64,000 bases of DNA from Kitasatospora atroaurantiaca (GCF_007828955.1 NZ_VIVR01000001.1:6882001-6946000); one strand, 5' to 3'. Positions 35,496-44,096 are shown, counted from the stretch's first letter. Program-made: numbers and translations. Notes: a model not told the origin generated them from the sequence alone.

Positions 35496-37094
35496 ATGAC
35501 CGAACGCACCAACCGGACCGTGCTGCTGCGCGGCGGCACCGTCTACAGCCCCGCCGACCCGTTCGCCACCGCGATGCTGGTCGAGGGCGAACACGTCGCC
35601 TGGGTCGGCAGCGACGGCGCCGCCGAGGCGTACGCCGATGTCGCCGACGAGGTGGTGGAGCTGGCCGGTGCGCTGGTCACCCCCGCCTTCGTCGACGCCC
35701 ATGTGCACGCCACCTCCGCCGGCCTCGCCCTGACCGGGCTCGACCTCACCGGCTGCCCCTCGCTCCCCGAGGCGCTGGCCCGGATCGCCGGGTACGCCGG
35801 GCACAACGGTGGCGTGCTGATCGGCCACGGCTGGGACGAGACCAAGTGGCCCGAGGGCCGCCCGCCGACCCTCGAGGAGCTCGACCGGGCGGCAGGCGGT
35901 GCGCCGCTCTACCTCTCCCGTACCGACGTGCACTCCGCGCTCGCCTCCACCGCCCTGCGCGAGCTCGCCGAGGGCCTCGAGGGCCTCCCCGGCTTCCACC
36001 CGGACGCCCCCCTCACCCGCGACGCCCACCACGCCGTCCGCCGCGCCGCGCTCGCCCACCTGACGCCGGCCCAGCGCCGCGCCGCCCAGCAGGCCACCCT
36101 CGACCGCGCCGCCGAACTCGGCATCGGCGCCCTGCACGAGTGCGCCGGGCCCGAGATCTCCTCCGAGGAGGACCTCGCGGCCCTGCTCGCCCTCGCCGCC
36201 GAGAACAAGGGCCCCGAGGTCTTCGGCTACTGGGGCGAGCTCGGTGGTGTCGAGACCGCGCGCCGCCTGGGCGCTTTCGGCGCCGGCGGCGACCTCTTCG
36301 TGGACGGCGCGCTCGGCTCGCACACCGCCTGCCTGCACGCCCCCTACGACGACGCCCCGCACACCGGCACCGCCTACCTGACGGCCCAGCAGGTCGCCGA
36401 CCATGTCGCCGCCTGCACCGAGGCCGGACTGCAGGCGGGCTTCCACGCCATCGGCGACGCCGCGCTGGCCGCCGTGCTCGACGGCGTACGGGCCGCCGCC
36501 GACCGGGTCGGGCCGGCCAGGGTCAAGGCGCTGCGCCACCGCGTCGAGCACGCCGAGGCCCTGGACGACAAGGCCATCGCCGCCTTCGCGGAGCTCGGCC
36601 TGACCGCCTCCGTCCAGCCCGCCTTCGACGCCGCCTGGGGCGGGCCCGACGGCATGTACGTCCAGCGCCTCGGCGCCGAGCGGGCCGCCGCTCTCAACCC
36701 CTTCGCCGCCCTGCTGCGGGCCGGTGTACCGCTCGCCTTCGGCTCGGACGCCCCGGTCACCGCCCTGGACCCGTGGGGCACCGTCCGGGCCGCCGCCTTC
36801 CACCAGACGCTCGACCACCGGATCTCCGTCCGGGCCGCCTTCACCGCGCACACCCGCGGCGGCTGGCGGGCCCTCGGCCGGGACCAGGACGGCGTGCTCG
36901 TCCCGGGCGCGGTCGCCAGCTACGCGGTCTGGGCCGTCGGCGACCTCGTCGTCCAGGCCCCCGACTCCCGCGTCGCCGGCTGGTCCACCGACCCCCGCTC
37001 CGGCACCCCCGGCCTCCCCGACCTGACCCCGGGCCTCCCCCTCCCCACCTGCCTCCGCACCGTGGTGCGCGGCCGCACGGTCCACCAGGCGTAG
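35496..37094 (+). CDS. Amidohydrolase family protein (YtcJ/amidohydrolase-3 type)
   Basis: This 532-residue protein has the metal-dependent hydrolase signature PAFVDAHVHATSAGLALTGLDL near residue 65, HDUF-like GHGWDETKWPEGRPPT, and FHAIGDAALAAVLDG. A later HRVEHAEALDD and SDAPVTALDPWGTVRAA complete the site (His/His, Lys-less, Asp). The group includes N-substituted formamide deformylases. It is 21 bp downstream of an Lrp regulator and probably co-transcribed. Substrate unknown. Confidence 0.87.
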   Translation: MTERTNRTVLLRGGTVYSPADPFATAMLVEGEHVAWVGSDGAAEAYADVADEVVELAGALVTPAFVDAHVHATSAGLALTGLDLTGCPSLPEALARIAGYAGHNGGVLIGHGWDETKWPEGRPPTLEELDRAAGGAPLYLSRTDVHSALASTALRELAEGLEGLPGFHPDAPLTRDAHHAVRRAALAHLTPAQRRAAQQATLDRAAELGIGALHECAGPEISSEEDLAALLALAAENKGPEVFGYWGELGGVETARRLGAFGAGGDLFVDGALGSHTACLHAPYDDAPHTGTAYLTAQQVADHVAACTEAGLQAGFHAIGDAALAAVLDGVRAAADRVGPARVKALRHRVEHAEALDDKAIAAFAELGLTASVQPAFDAAWGGPDGMYVQRLGAERAAALNPFAALLRAGVPLAFGSDAPVTALDPWGTVRAAAFHQTLDHRISVRAAFTAHTRGGWRALGRDQDGVLVPGAVASYAVWAVGDLVVQAPDSRVAGWSTDPRSGTPGLPDLTPGLPLPTCLRTVVRGRTVHQA

Positions 37095-37114
37095 CGCTCC
37101 GGGAAGGGGCACCC

Positions 37115-37194
37115 CAGGGGGCGCGGGGAACTGCGCGAGATCGGAAGGCAACTACCTCTGCCCTTCCGGTTTCGCGCAGTTCCCCGCGCCCCTG
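37115..37194. repeat. Dispersed palindrome, copy 4
   Basis: The ends are CAGGGGGCGCGGGGAACTGC and a near-perfect complement. Arms are about 34 bases with a short centre. It follows the amidohydrolase and lies ahead of the lnt gene. The flank GAAGGGGCACCCC is shared with copy 5. Confidence 0.85.
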
Positions 37195-37327
37195 ACATAG
37201 TGCAACTGGCTGCGCTGCCTACCTACTGGCAGAGCCTCTCAGTCCCGGGCCGCGCTTCGTGCTTCCGGTGATCCGAGGTACCTTCATTCGAACGATCAGC
37301 AAGCACAGCCAGAGAGGTGGTGCGCAG

Positions 37328-38962
37328 GTGGCACTGCCTGTGGAGCAGGAGCGGCCCGTGGCGGAACCGGCGGTGGAGCGCCCCGAGGCCCGCCCAGGAC
37401 GGCTCGCCCGAATCCGTGGCGGCCTGCCCCGGACCGGCCTGGCCGTCCTCTGCGGACTGCTGCTCGCCGCCGCCTTCCCCCCGTACGACCTCTGGCCGCT
37501 CTCCATCCTGGCCGTGGCCGGACTCTCCCTGCTGACCCGGGGCCGGACGGCCCGTCAGGGTGCCTGGACGGGCTTCGCGTTCGGCCTGCCGTTCTTCCTC
37601 TGGCTGCTCTCCTGGCTGCGGGTGATCGGCCTGGACGCGACGATCGGGCTCTCGGTCGTCGAGGCCCTGTTCATCGCCGCCCTCGGCGCGGGCCTCGCCG
37701 CCACCTCCAGGCTGCGCGCCTGGCCGCTCTGGGCGGCCTGCCTCTGGGTGACCCAGGAGTGGGCCCGTGACCGGCTCCCGCTCGGCGGCTTCCCCTGGGG
37801 CCGCCTCGCCTTCGCCAACACCGCCAGCCCCTTCACCCCGCTCGCCGCCCTCGGCGGCGCCCCGCTGGTCACCTTCGCCGTCGCCCTCGCCGCCGCTCTG
37901 CTCGCCTGGGCCGCCCCGCGCCTGCGCGGCCCGCGCCGGGCCCCCAGGGCCGCCGCCCTGGCCGGCGCCGGAGCCGTCACGGCCCTGCTCGCCGGGTACG
38001 TCGTCCCGGTGCCCACGGCGGCCGCCGACACCGTCAAGGTCGCGGTGATCCAGGGCAACGTCCCCAACCCCGGTATGGACTTCCTCGGCCGCCCGATGAT
38101 GGTCCTCAACAACCACGCCTCCGCCACCGAACGCCTCGCCGCCGACATCGCGGCCGGCCGGGCCGAGCGCCCGGACGTGGTGATCTGGCCGGAGAACTCC
38201 TCCGACCTGGACCCGTTCAGCGTCCCCGAGGCGCACCAGCGCATCGACCAGGCCGTCCGGGCGGTCGGCGTCCCGACCCTGGTCGGCACCCTGGTCGACG
38301 GCCCTGACAACCAGCACGTCCAGAACGAGGGCATCGTCTGGGACCCGACGACCGGCCCCGGCGCCTCGTACACCAAGCAGCACCCGGTGCCCTTCGGCGA
38401 GTACGTCCCCTTCCGCGACCAGCTCTCCAAGGTCATCACCCGCCTGCAGCGCGTCGCCCGCGACTTCTACCCGGGCACCCACAACGGCGTGATGCAGCTC
38501 GGCCCGGCCCGGATCGGCGACGTGATCTGCTTCGAGGTCGCCTACGACGAGATCGTCCGCGACACCGTCAACCAGGGCGGCCGCGTCCTGGTCGTCCAGA
38601 CCAACAACGCCACCTACGCGAAGAGCGGCCAGCCCGACCAGCAGCTGGCGATGTCCCGGCTACGGGCCGTCGAGCACGGCCGGGCCGTCCTGATCGCCGC
38701 GACCAGCGGGATCAGCGCGATCATCGCCCCGGACGGTTCGGTGGTCTCCCGCACCCAGGAGCTCACCCCGGCCGAGCTGAGCGCCGTGGTGCCGCTGCGC
38801 GACGCCAGGACCGTCGCCGACAAGGTGGGCGCCGCACCCGAGTGGGCGCTGGCCGTCGCGGGCCTGCTGGCCTGCGGCGCGGTCGTGGTGGGCGGCATCC
38901 GGCGGCGCCGGTCCGGTGGAACACCGGTCGAGGCCGAGTCGTTGACCCCAGTGGTGCAGTAG
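37328..38962 (+). CDS. lnt: Apolipoprotein N-acyltransferase (Lnt-like)
   Basis: This 544-residue protein has six to seven membrane helices (first at about residue 40) and a nitrilase-like domain near residues 235-495. The Glu-Lys-Cys triad is visible as VVIWPENSSD, SYTKQHPVPFGEYVPF and IGDVICFEVAYDE. By family it adds the third acyl chain to diacyl-glyceryl-Cys lipoproteins. It starts with GTG behind GAGAGG. In mycobacteria this domain is fused to, and in Streptomyces this position is taken by, a polyprenol-phosphate mannose synthase; no such domain is seen here. Confidence 0.9.
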   Translation: MALPVEQERPVAEPAVERPEARPGRLARIRGGLPRTGLAVLCGLLLAAAFPPYDLWPLSILAVAGLSLLTRGRTARQGAWTGFAFGLPFFLWLLSWLRVIGLDATIGLSVVEALFIAALGAGLAATSRLRAWPLWAACLWVTQEWARDRLPLGGFPWGRLAFANTASPFTPLAALGGAPLVTFAVALAAALLAWAAPRLRGPRRAPRAAALAGAGAVTALLAGYVVPVPTAAADTVKVAVIQGNVPNPGMDFLGRPMMVLNNHASATERLAADIAAGRAERPDVVIWPENSSDLDPFSVPEAHQRIDQAVRAVGVPTLVGTLVDGPDNQHVQNEGIVWDPTTGPGASYTKQHPVPFGEYVPFRDQLSKVITRLQRVARDFYPGTHNGVMQLGPARIGDVICFEVAYDEIVRDTVNQGGRVLVVQTNNATYAKSGQPDQQLAMSRLRAVEHGRAVLIAATSGISAIIAPDGSVVSRTQELTPAELSAVVPLRDARTVADKVGAAPEWALAVAGLLACGAVVVGGIRRRRSGGTPVEAESLTPVVQ

Positions 38963-39003
38963 CCGGGCCGGACCGAGCCGACCGGTGCACAGAGCGCACC
39001 GCG

Positions 39004-39597
39004 ATGGAGTGGATTCGTACCGTGACCCAGCAAGCTACCCCGGCCCGTCCGGCCCCTCGCAGCCGTCTGCGGCGGGTGCTGCCCCTTGTGATCACCGCCT
39101 GGCTGGTGCTGGAGATCTGGCTGCTGACCGTGGTCGCGTCCCAGCTCGGCTGGTTCGCGGTGCTGATGCTGCTGGTGGGCGGGGCCTTCCTCGGCGGCTG
39201 GCTGATCAAGCGGGCCGGGCTGAAGGCGCTGTCGGCCGCCATCGAGCAGAGCAAGCAGCCGCAGTCGGAGCAGCCGCAGACCGGCACCAGCATGACGGTG
39301 CTCGCCGGAGTGCTGCTGATCCTGCCGGGCTTCCTCTCGGACGCCCTGGCGCTGACCCTGCTGCTGCCGCCCACCAGGGCGCTCTGGCGAGCGGTGGGCC
39401 GCCGGCTCACCAAGGCGGCGCTGCGGTCGACCACGCCGGTCGGGGCCGACCCCTTCGCGGACGCGGCACGCCTCCAGGAGCAGCTGCGCATCCACCGCCC
39501 CGACGGCAAGGTGATCCAGGGCGAGGTGGTCGAGCCGGGCGCCGGGCCCTCCTCGGGCCCCTCCGACACCGAGTACCGCCCGCCGCTCGCGGGCTGA
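39004..39597 (+). CDS. fxsA: FxsA family membrane protein
   Basis: This 197-residue protein has helices at about 25-45 and 50-70 (LLVGGAFLGGWLIKRAGLKAL) and another near 95-120. The FxsA motif GVLLILPGFLSDALALTLLLPPTRALW lies in the centre. The tail is hydrophilic. FxsA is named for phage exclusion suppression in E. coli; its normal role is unclear. It follows lnt by 41 bp and converges on rbpA. Confidence 0.92.
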   Translation: MEWIRTVTQQATPARPAPRSRLRRVLPLVITAWLVLEIWLLTVVASQLGWFAVLMLLVGGAFLGGWLIKRAGLKALSAAIEQSKQPQSEQPQTGTSMTVLAGVLLILPGFLSDALALTLLLPPTRALWRAVGRRLTKAALRSTTPVGADPFADAARLQEQLRIHRPDGKVIQGEVVEPGAGPSSGPSDTEYRPPLAG

Positions 39598-39623
39598 GCG
39601 CCTGACGGGTTGAGGGGATGACG

Positions 39624-39653
39624 AGGGGCCCCGGGCTGTTGCCCGGGGCCCCT
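39624..39653. terminator. Bidirectional terminator between fxsA and rbpA
   Basis: A 13-bp perfect stem, AGGGGCCCCGGGC (39624-39636) with its complement (39641-39653), has a TGTT loop. It lies between convergent genes. Confidence 0.85.
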
Positions 39654-39684
39654 TCGTTCGATCCCGCCGCAGTAGCGGCCTGGG

Positions 39685-40059
39685 TCAGGCGCTCTTGCGC
39701 GTGTCGCGCGGGTGGACCGCGAGGTTCATCCCGCCGGAGCGGAGCACGGCCAGCCGCTCGGCCAGCACCTCCTCCAGCTCCTCGCGTGTCCGACGCTCCA
39801 TCAGCATGTCCCAATGGGTACGCGTCGGCTTGGTCTTCTTCTCCTCCGGCTCATCGCCGTCGAGCAGGACTGCCTCCTGGCCGCAGAAACGGCATTCCCA
39901 GGCCGAGGGGATCTCCGCCTCAACGGAGAAAGGAACCTCGAAACGGTGTCCGTTCTGACATGCGTACTCGACGGTCTGGCGGGGAGCCAGATCGATTCCA
40001 CGGTCGGTCTCGTAGCTAGTGGCCCCGAGTCGCGTGCCGCGGAGAGCTCGCTCGCTCAT
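39685..40059 (-). CDS. rbpA: RNA polymerase-binding protein RbpA
   Basis: This 124-residue protein matches RbpA, which binds RNA polymerase and the principal sigma factor and stabilises the open complex. Visible parts are the N-terminal tail (ALRGTRLGATSYETDRGI), the core with cysteines (YACQNGHRFEVPF...WECRFCGQ), the linker (TRTHWDMLMERRT) and the sigma-interaction helix (REELEEVLAERLAVLR). GGGAGG precedes the ATG. A perfect SigR-type promoter lies 63 bp or more upstream (40122-40147). Confidence 0.96.
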   Translation of the reverse strand: MSERALRGTRLGATSYETDRGIDLAPRQTVEYACQNGHRFEVPFSVEAEIPSAWECRFCGQEAVLLDGDEPEEKKTKPTRTHWDMLMERRTREELEEVLAERLAVLRSGGMNLAVHPRDTRKSA

Positions 40060-40121
40060 GAATCGTGCCTCCCGGGCTTATGGCCCACAGGACTAGTGGT
40101 CGCTGTCATCGTCGTTCGGTC

Positions 40122-40147
40122 AACGCTCGGCCGTCGACGAAGATTCC
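40122..40147 (-). promoter_or_regulatory. SigR-type promoter of rbpA
   Basis: On the minus strand GGGAAT ends with GGAAT at 40147-40143, followed by exactly 18 bases and GTT at 40124-40122. This is the SigR consensus GGAAT-N18-GTT. rbpA of Streptomyces is an established SigR target under thiol stress. The remainder of 40060-40310 shows no gene. Confidence 0.85.
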
Positions 40148-40310
40148 CGTCCCGGGACATGCGTCGCCTGTCGTGCCGCCCCTGTTTGTACCCATCGCCG
40201 CCCGATTTGTCACATCTGAGCGTAGATATCACCCTGTGTGTCACACATTGTGCACACAGCGAGCATTTCGGATACCAGAGAGCACCCTATCGGGCTGAGG
40301 TCGCCGGATG

Positions 40311-41861
40311 TCACCACACCGGGCGCGGCTGGACTCCCGAGCTCTCCTTTTTCAGCTGGACTGTCTGCGCGGCGGCCTCGGTCCGGGTGTCCCGGTGCGG
40401 CAGCAGCGCGATCACGGCGTCCCGCAGCTGGGCCGGTGCCTCGTCGTCCAGCGGGTCGACGGTGGCCGGGACCTGCAGGCGCACCGGAAGGGTGGCGCCG
40501 ATCCGGGCGTAGCCGCGTCCGGCGGGGGTCTGCGCGGCCGGGGCGATGTCCAGCGGTACGCCGAGCGCGGCCTGCGCCACCTCGGGGGTGCTCGGGCCGA
40601 GCACCACCCGGGCGCGGGTGGTGGCGCGGACGGTGGGGGAGATCCGCTCCCGGGCCTCGATGTCGTCGGCGATCACCACCGTCACCCGCGCCGCCCGGCC
40701 GTGCCGCAACGGCGTCTCCAGCAGGTCCTGAGGGTCCGGGCGGCCCTCGGCGTTGGCCAGCTCGCTGAGCTCGGTGGGGTGGTCGAGCAGCAGCCAGAGC
40801 GGGCGGGTGACGTCCTCGGGGGCGGCCACTCCGCTGTGGCGGGCCGTGTTGAGCGCGGTCAGCCGGCGCTCGGTCTCCAGGGCGGCCCACTCCAGGGCGG
40901 CCTGGGCGCCGTGCAGGCTGGTCTCCACGGTGTGCACGCCGGGACGGTTGACCAGGCAGGCGTGCTCCCCGGTGCCCGCGCCGTCGATCACCACCAGGTC
41001 GCCGTACGGCAGCGCCTGGAGTGCGATCGACCGGAGCAGGCTGGACGTCCCGTACCCCGCCGTGCCGAGCGCCAGCAGGTGCGGCTCGGCGGAGCGTGCG
41101 CCCGTCCGCCACACGACCGGTGGCTGCTGGGCGGCGACGCCGCCCTGGTTGACCGGGATGGTCCGTTGGCTGCCCACCGCGTCGGTGAAGCCGAGCACGA
41201 TCTCGCCCGGCGCGGTCACGAACGGCTGCGCCGCGATGTCGGTGGCCAGCGGGGCGAGCGCGCTGACCCTCAGCTTGTTGGACTCCTCGTCCCAGTCGAA
41301 CCGGTACTCCCTGGCCCGGCCCGCCTTGCCCTGGACGACCTGCTCGATCCGGGCCCGCGCGGTCGGCTCGGTGTCGGTGAAGTACGCGGGGTAGGCGAGC
41401 TCCAGCGCGACGAGCCGGCCCTCGCCGTCGAACTCCCAGGAGCCGAACGCCGACTTGTACTGACCGTCGAAGCTGTAGAGCGGGGCGAGGTCGTCGGGCC
41501 CTGCCAGGTAGGGCGTCAGCGCGGCGTACAGGGCGGCCAGCTTGAGGTCCCGGGCATCCGGCTCGGGGGCGGTGGCCCCCTTCGGTCTGCGTCCGACCCA
41601 GGCGGCGCTGGCCATCAGGGCGACCAGGGAGAAGAGCAGGCCGTGCGGCAGCAGGACGATGCCGAGCACCGCGGCCGCCGCCAGGAAGAGCGTCGGCCCG
41701 CGGCGCTCCCTCGGGGTGGCCGCCCAGCGGCCCTTGGCCCACTCGGCGTGGTGGCGCAGCCCGCGCCCGATGAGGGTGAGCGGGGCGAACATGTCGGCGG
41801 CGTGGTCGCCGGCGGTACGGGCGAGGTCGCGACTCCGGCTGAGGTGGCGGTTGAGGGACAT
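40311..41861 (-). CDS. sffA: SffA-like SpoIIIE/FtsK-related membrane protein with altered Walker A
   Basis: This 516-residue protein has two membrane helices near residues 56-88 and an FtsK/TraB-like ATPase region. The P-loop-like HLLALGTAGYGTSSLLR has Thr272 where Lys is expected, and a later RPLWLLLDHPTE resembles Walker B. It lies downstream of smeA, the arrangement of the sporulation genes smeA-sffA of Streptomyces. There SmeA brings SffA to sporulation septa and affects chromosome segregation. The start at 41861 has GGGGAG upstream. Loss of the Walker Lys suggests weak or no ATP hydrolysis unless another site serves. Confidence 0.88.
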   Translation of the reverse strand: MSLNRHLSRSRDLARTAGDHAADMFAPLTLIGRGLRHHAEWAKGRWAATPRERRGPTLFLAAAAVLGIVLLPHGLLFSLVALMASAAWVGRRPKGATAPEPDARDLKLAALYAALTPYLAGPDDLAPLYSFDGQYKSAFGSWEFDGEGRLVALELAYPAYFTDTEPTARARIEQVVQGKAGRAREYRFDWDEESNKLRVSALAPLATDIAAQPFVTAPGEIVLGFTDAVGSQRTIPVNQGGVAAQQPPVVWRTGARSAEPHLLALGTAGYGTSSLLRSIALQALPYGDLVVIDGAGTGEHACLVNRPGVHTVETSLHGAQAALEWAALETERRLTALNTARHSGVAAPEDVTRPLWLLLDHPTELSELANAEGRPDPQDLLETPLRHGRAARVTVVIADDIEARERISPTVRATTRARVVLGPSTPEVAQAALGVPLDIAPAAQTPAGRGYARIGATLPVRLQVPATVDPLDDEAPAQLRDAVIALLPHRDTRTEAAAQTVQLKKESSGVQPRPVW

Positions 41862-41934
41862 TCCTGGACTCCCCGGGCGGGTGGGACGGCGGGCGGGACG
41901 CGGGTGGGACGGCGGGCCGTTCGGTGGTGGCAGA

Positions 41935-41968
41935 GGGCCCGGGGGCGGTGGGATCCGCACCCGGGCCC
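41935..41968 (-). promoter_or_regulatory. Hairpin between smeA and sffA
   Basis: GGGCCCGGG (41935-41943) pairs with CCCGGGCCC (41960-41968) across a 16-base loop in the 124-bp gap between the two genes. It could attenuate sffA relative to smeA. Confidence 0.55.
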
Positions 41969-41985
41969 GTGACCGGCTGGGTGGC

Positions 41986-42180
41986 TCAGAACTTGATGCC
42001 GCCGACCAGGCTGGCCAGACTCGCGCCGCCTGCCTGGATGCTGGGGGCGATCGAGGATCCCGCGATGTAGAAGCCGAGAAGGGCACAGACGATCGCATGC
42101 GAGATCTTGAGGCCGTCGCGCCGGAAGAAGAGGAAGGCAATGGTGCCGAACAGGACGATTCCTGAGATGGAGAGGATCAC
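41986..42180 (-). CDS. smeA: SmeA-like small sporulation membrane protein
   Basis: This 64-residue protein has two hydrophobic helices (ILSISGIVLFGTIAFLFF and ISHAIVCALLGFYIAG) and a short polar end, SLVGGIKF. It is the size of SmeA and precedes an sffA-like gene on the same strand. The GTG at 42180 follows GAGGAG. In Streptomyces SmeA localises to sporulation septa and targets the FtsK-like partner. The upstream frame extension is not part of it. Confidence 0.88.
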   Translation of the reverse strand: MILSISGIVLFGTIAFLFFRRDGLKISHAIVCALLGFYIAGSSIAPSIQAGGASLASLVGGIKF

Positions 42181-42492
42181 GCGTCTACTCCTCGGTGAGG
42201 TGGGACATGGGGGAGGACGGGGCCAAGCGTTACTGAAAGTGTCCTTATCGTGACAAAAAGTAATAGATGATGGAGTGTGGCGAATGGGTGGTTCTCTGTC
42301 GCGGATGCCCATCGGCCGTATACGTGCGGACCTGGTGGGCCGCTGAATTTCCGCACTCTCTGGTCCCCCGCCACGCCGAATGTGCGTTCGCTGCGGCGGC
42401 AAAGTTCGCTCGAACGGATGCGTTACCCGCGAGGCGTCGTGTCGTCCGCTACGGTGCGGTACGTCAACGCTCCCGATTCGAGAGGGCCCGTC
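42181..42492. promoter_or_regulatory. Divergent promoter region of smeA and the ankyrin gene
   Basis: No gene is supported. For smeA a candidate TTGTCA (42256-42251, minus) is followed after 18 bases by TAACGC (42232-42227). The stretch 42227-42270 is unusually A/T-rich. The region also feeds the plus-strand ankyrin gene. Confidence 0.4.
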
Positions 42493-42897
42493 ATGGCCGA
42501 CTCCGCCCCGCAGACCCCCGACGCCGATGTGATCGCGCTCGCCGGCAAGCTCTTCGACGCCGCCCGCACGGGCGAGACGGCGCTGCTCGCGGCCTACCTG
42601 GATGCCGGCGCCCCCGCGAACCTCTCCAACGACCGCGGCGACACCCTGGTGATGCTGGCCGCGTACCACGGCCACGCGGACACCGTGCAGGCCCTGCTGG
42701 AGCACGGTGCCGACCCGGACCAGCCCAACGACCGCGGCCAGACGCCGCTCGCGGGCGCGGTGTTCAAGGGCGAGGAGAAGGTGATCACCGCGCTGCTCGG
42801 CGGCGGTGCCGACCCGCAGGCCGGTACGCCCTCGGCCGTCGACACCGCCCGGATGTTCGGCAAGGACGACCTGGTGGCCCGGTTCGAAGGGCGCTGA
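42493..42897 (+). CDS. Ankyrin-repeat protein
   Basis: This 134-residue protein has three ankyrin repeats: GETALLAAYLDAGAPANLSNDRG, DTLVMLAAYHGHADTVQALLEHGADPDQPNDRG and QTPLAGAVFKGEEKVITALLGGGADPQ. It is probably a cytoplasmic protein-binding module. It lies 25 bp before a GNAT gene and may share a transcript. Confidence 0.9.
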   Translation: MADSAPQTPDADVIALAGKLFDAARTGETALLAAYLDAGAPANLSNDRGDTLVMLAAYHGHADTVQALLEHGADPDQPNDRGQTPLAGAVFKGEEKVITALLGGGADPQAGTPSAVDTARMFGKDDLVARFEGR

Positions 42898-42922
42898 CCA
42901 GGGCACCGTACGCTTGCTGACC

Positions 42923-43399
42923 ATGGAGATACGCACGACCGGGTACGGACACCCGGACGCCGAGAAGCTGTCGGCCGAGGTCCAGCAGGAGTACGTCCAG
43001 CGCTACGGCGACATGGACGTGACCGCGATGCACCCGGACCACTTCGACCCGCCGGCCGGCCTGTTCGTGGTCGGGTACCTCGACGGCGAGCCGGTGGCCT
43101 GCGGAGGGTGGCGGGCCAAGGAGCGCAACGACGACGGGCTGCTGGACGGCGACGCGGAGCTCAAGCGGATGTACGTGGTGCCCTCGGCCCGCGGCCGGGG
43201 TCTGGCCCGCGAGATCCTCCGCCACCTGGAGCGGACGGCGGCCGAGGCAGGCCGTACCCGCTTCGTGCTGGAGACGGGCACCGAGCAGCCGGAGGCGCTG
43301 GCCCTCTACGCCTCCGAGGGGTACGAGCCGATCACCAAGTTCGGTTTCTACAAGGACTCTCCGCAGAGCGTCTGCCTGGGCAAGCCGCTAGGCGCCTGA
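42923..43399 (+). CDS. GNAT-family N-acetyltransferase
   Basis: This 158-residue protein has ELKRMYVVPSARGRGLAREILRHLERTAAEAG, with the acetyl-CoA loop RGRGLA, and a C-terminal LYASEGYEPITKFGFYKDS. The substrate is unknown. The ATG at 42923 follows the ankyrin gene, and a terminator follows the stop. Confidence 0.88.
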   Translation: MEIRTTGYGHPDAEKLSAEVQQEYVQRYGDMDVTAMHPDHFDPPAGLFVVGYLDGEPVACGGWRAKERNDDGLLDGDAELKRMYVVPSARGRGLAREILRHLERTAAEAGRTRFVLETGTEQPEALALYASEGYEPITKFGFYKDSPQSVCLGKPLGA

Positions 43400-43404
43400 C
43401 CGCC

Positions 43405-43439
43405 AAAGCGGCCGGTGGGGGGACCCTACCGGCCGCTTT
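43405..43439 (+). terminator. Terminator after the GNAT gene
   Basis: A 12-bp perfect stem, AAAGCGGCCGGT (43405-43416) with its complement (43428-43439), starts five bases after the stop. Confidence 0.85.
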
Positions 43440-43482
43440 CGGGGGCGGAACCGAGTCCGCGGAAGGCCCTTACGCTGGGAGC

Positions 43483-43698
43483 ATGAGCACGCCGTTGGAC
43501 CCGGCCGCACCATGGGGCAGGTGCCCGCGTTGCCGGCTGCCGCTCATCCGGGAGCAGCTCCCGCTGCAGTCGTGGCCCGGTGGGGTGTCCATGGAGGGCC
43601 CGCCCACCTGCCGGGTCTGTACGCCCGACGAGATCGACCGGTACCTCGACGAGTGGGGTGACCCGGACGACCGGAACTCCCAGGAGTGGGGCAGCTGA
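43483..43698 (+). CDS. Small CxxC zinc-ribbon-like protein
   Basis: This 71-residue protein has CPRCRLPL and, after a loop, CRVCTPDE, giving a four-Cys ribbon. The end is acidic (DEWGDPDDRNSQEWGS). It is short and hydrophilic, with GGGAGC before the ATG. Function unknown. Confidence 0.6.
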   Translation: MSTPLDPAAPWGRCPRCRLPLIREQLPLQSWPGGVSMEGPPTCRVCTPDEIDRYLDEWGDPDDRNSQEWGS

Positions 43699-43721
43699 CG
43701 GTCCGTCAGGATGGCTGGTGA

Positions 43722-44066
43722 TCAGCCGCGGTGGGCCTCTGCGGCCGCGGTGAGGAGGATCGCCGCGATCTCGATGGAGACCTCGTGGCGCTCCTCGGAG
43801 TCGCGGTCCTCGCGGTCCTCGCGCAGGAAACGCGTGGCGATGGCCAGGTCGCGCTCGTCGGCGGCGACCTCGCGCCAGCGCCGGAGGAACAGGTGTACCG
43901 GGCCGAGGCTGTCGGTCTCCAGGGCCTGTGAGAACGCCTGGTCCCGCTCACGCTCCAGCTCGGGAAGCCGGCGGGGAGCAAAGGCGGTGATGGTGGCCCG
44001 AATTGCCGCCAGCGAGCCGTCGGACAGAGACGGCATGGCGTGCGGGCCGATCGCCTGCGTGATCAT
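43722..44066 (-). CDS. Hypothetical helical protein (DUF6247-like)
   Basis: This 114-residue protein is mostly alpha-helical with many charged residues: FAPRRLPELERERDQAFSQALETDS, VHLFLRRWREVAADERD. The build matches small actinobacterial proteins listed as DUF6247, often found next to regulatory or toxin-antitoxin-like genes, but no partner is seen here. It lies just downstream of the lipoprotein gene on the same strand with a 30-bp gap. Confidence 0.6.
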   Translation of the reverse strand: MITQAIGPHAMPSLSDGSLAAIRATITAFAPRRLPELERERDQAFSQALETDSLGPVHLFLRRWREVAADERDLAIATRFLREDREDRDSEERHEVSIEIAAILLTAAAEAHRG

Positions 44067-44096
44067 GATCTCCTCCGGATCGCGGGAGTGGCGGAG

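Noticed and set aside
34887..37151. A 754-codon minus-strand frame
   Set aside because: It is the shadow of the Lrp and amidohydrolase genes and is low-complexity (Gly/Val/Glu).
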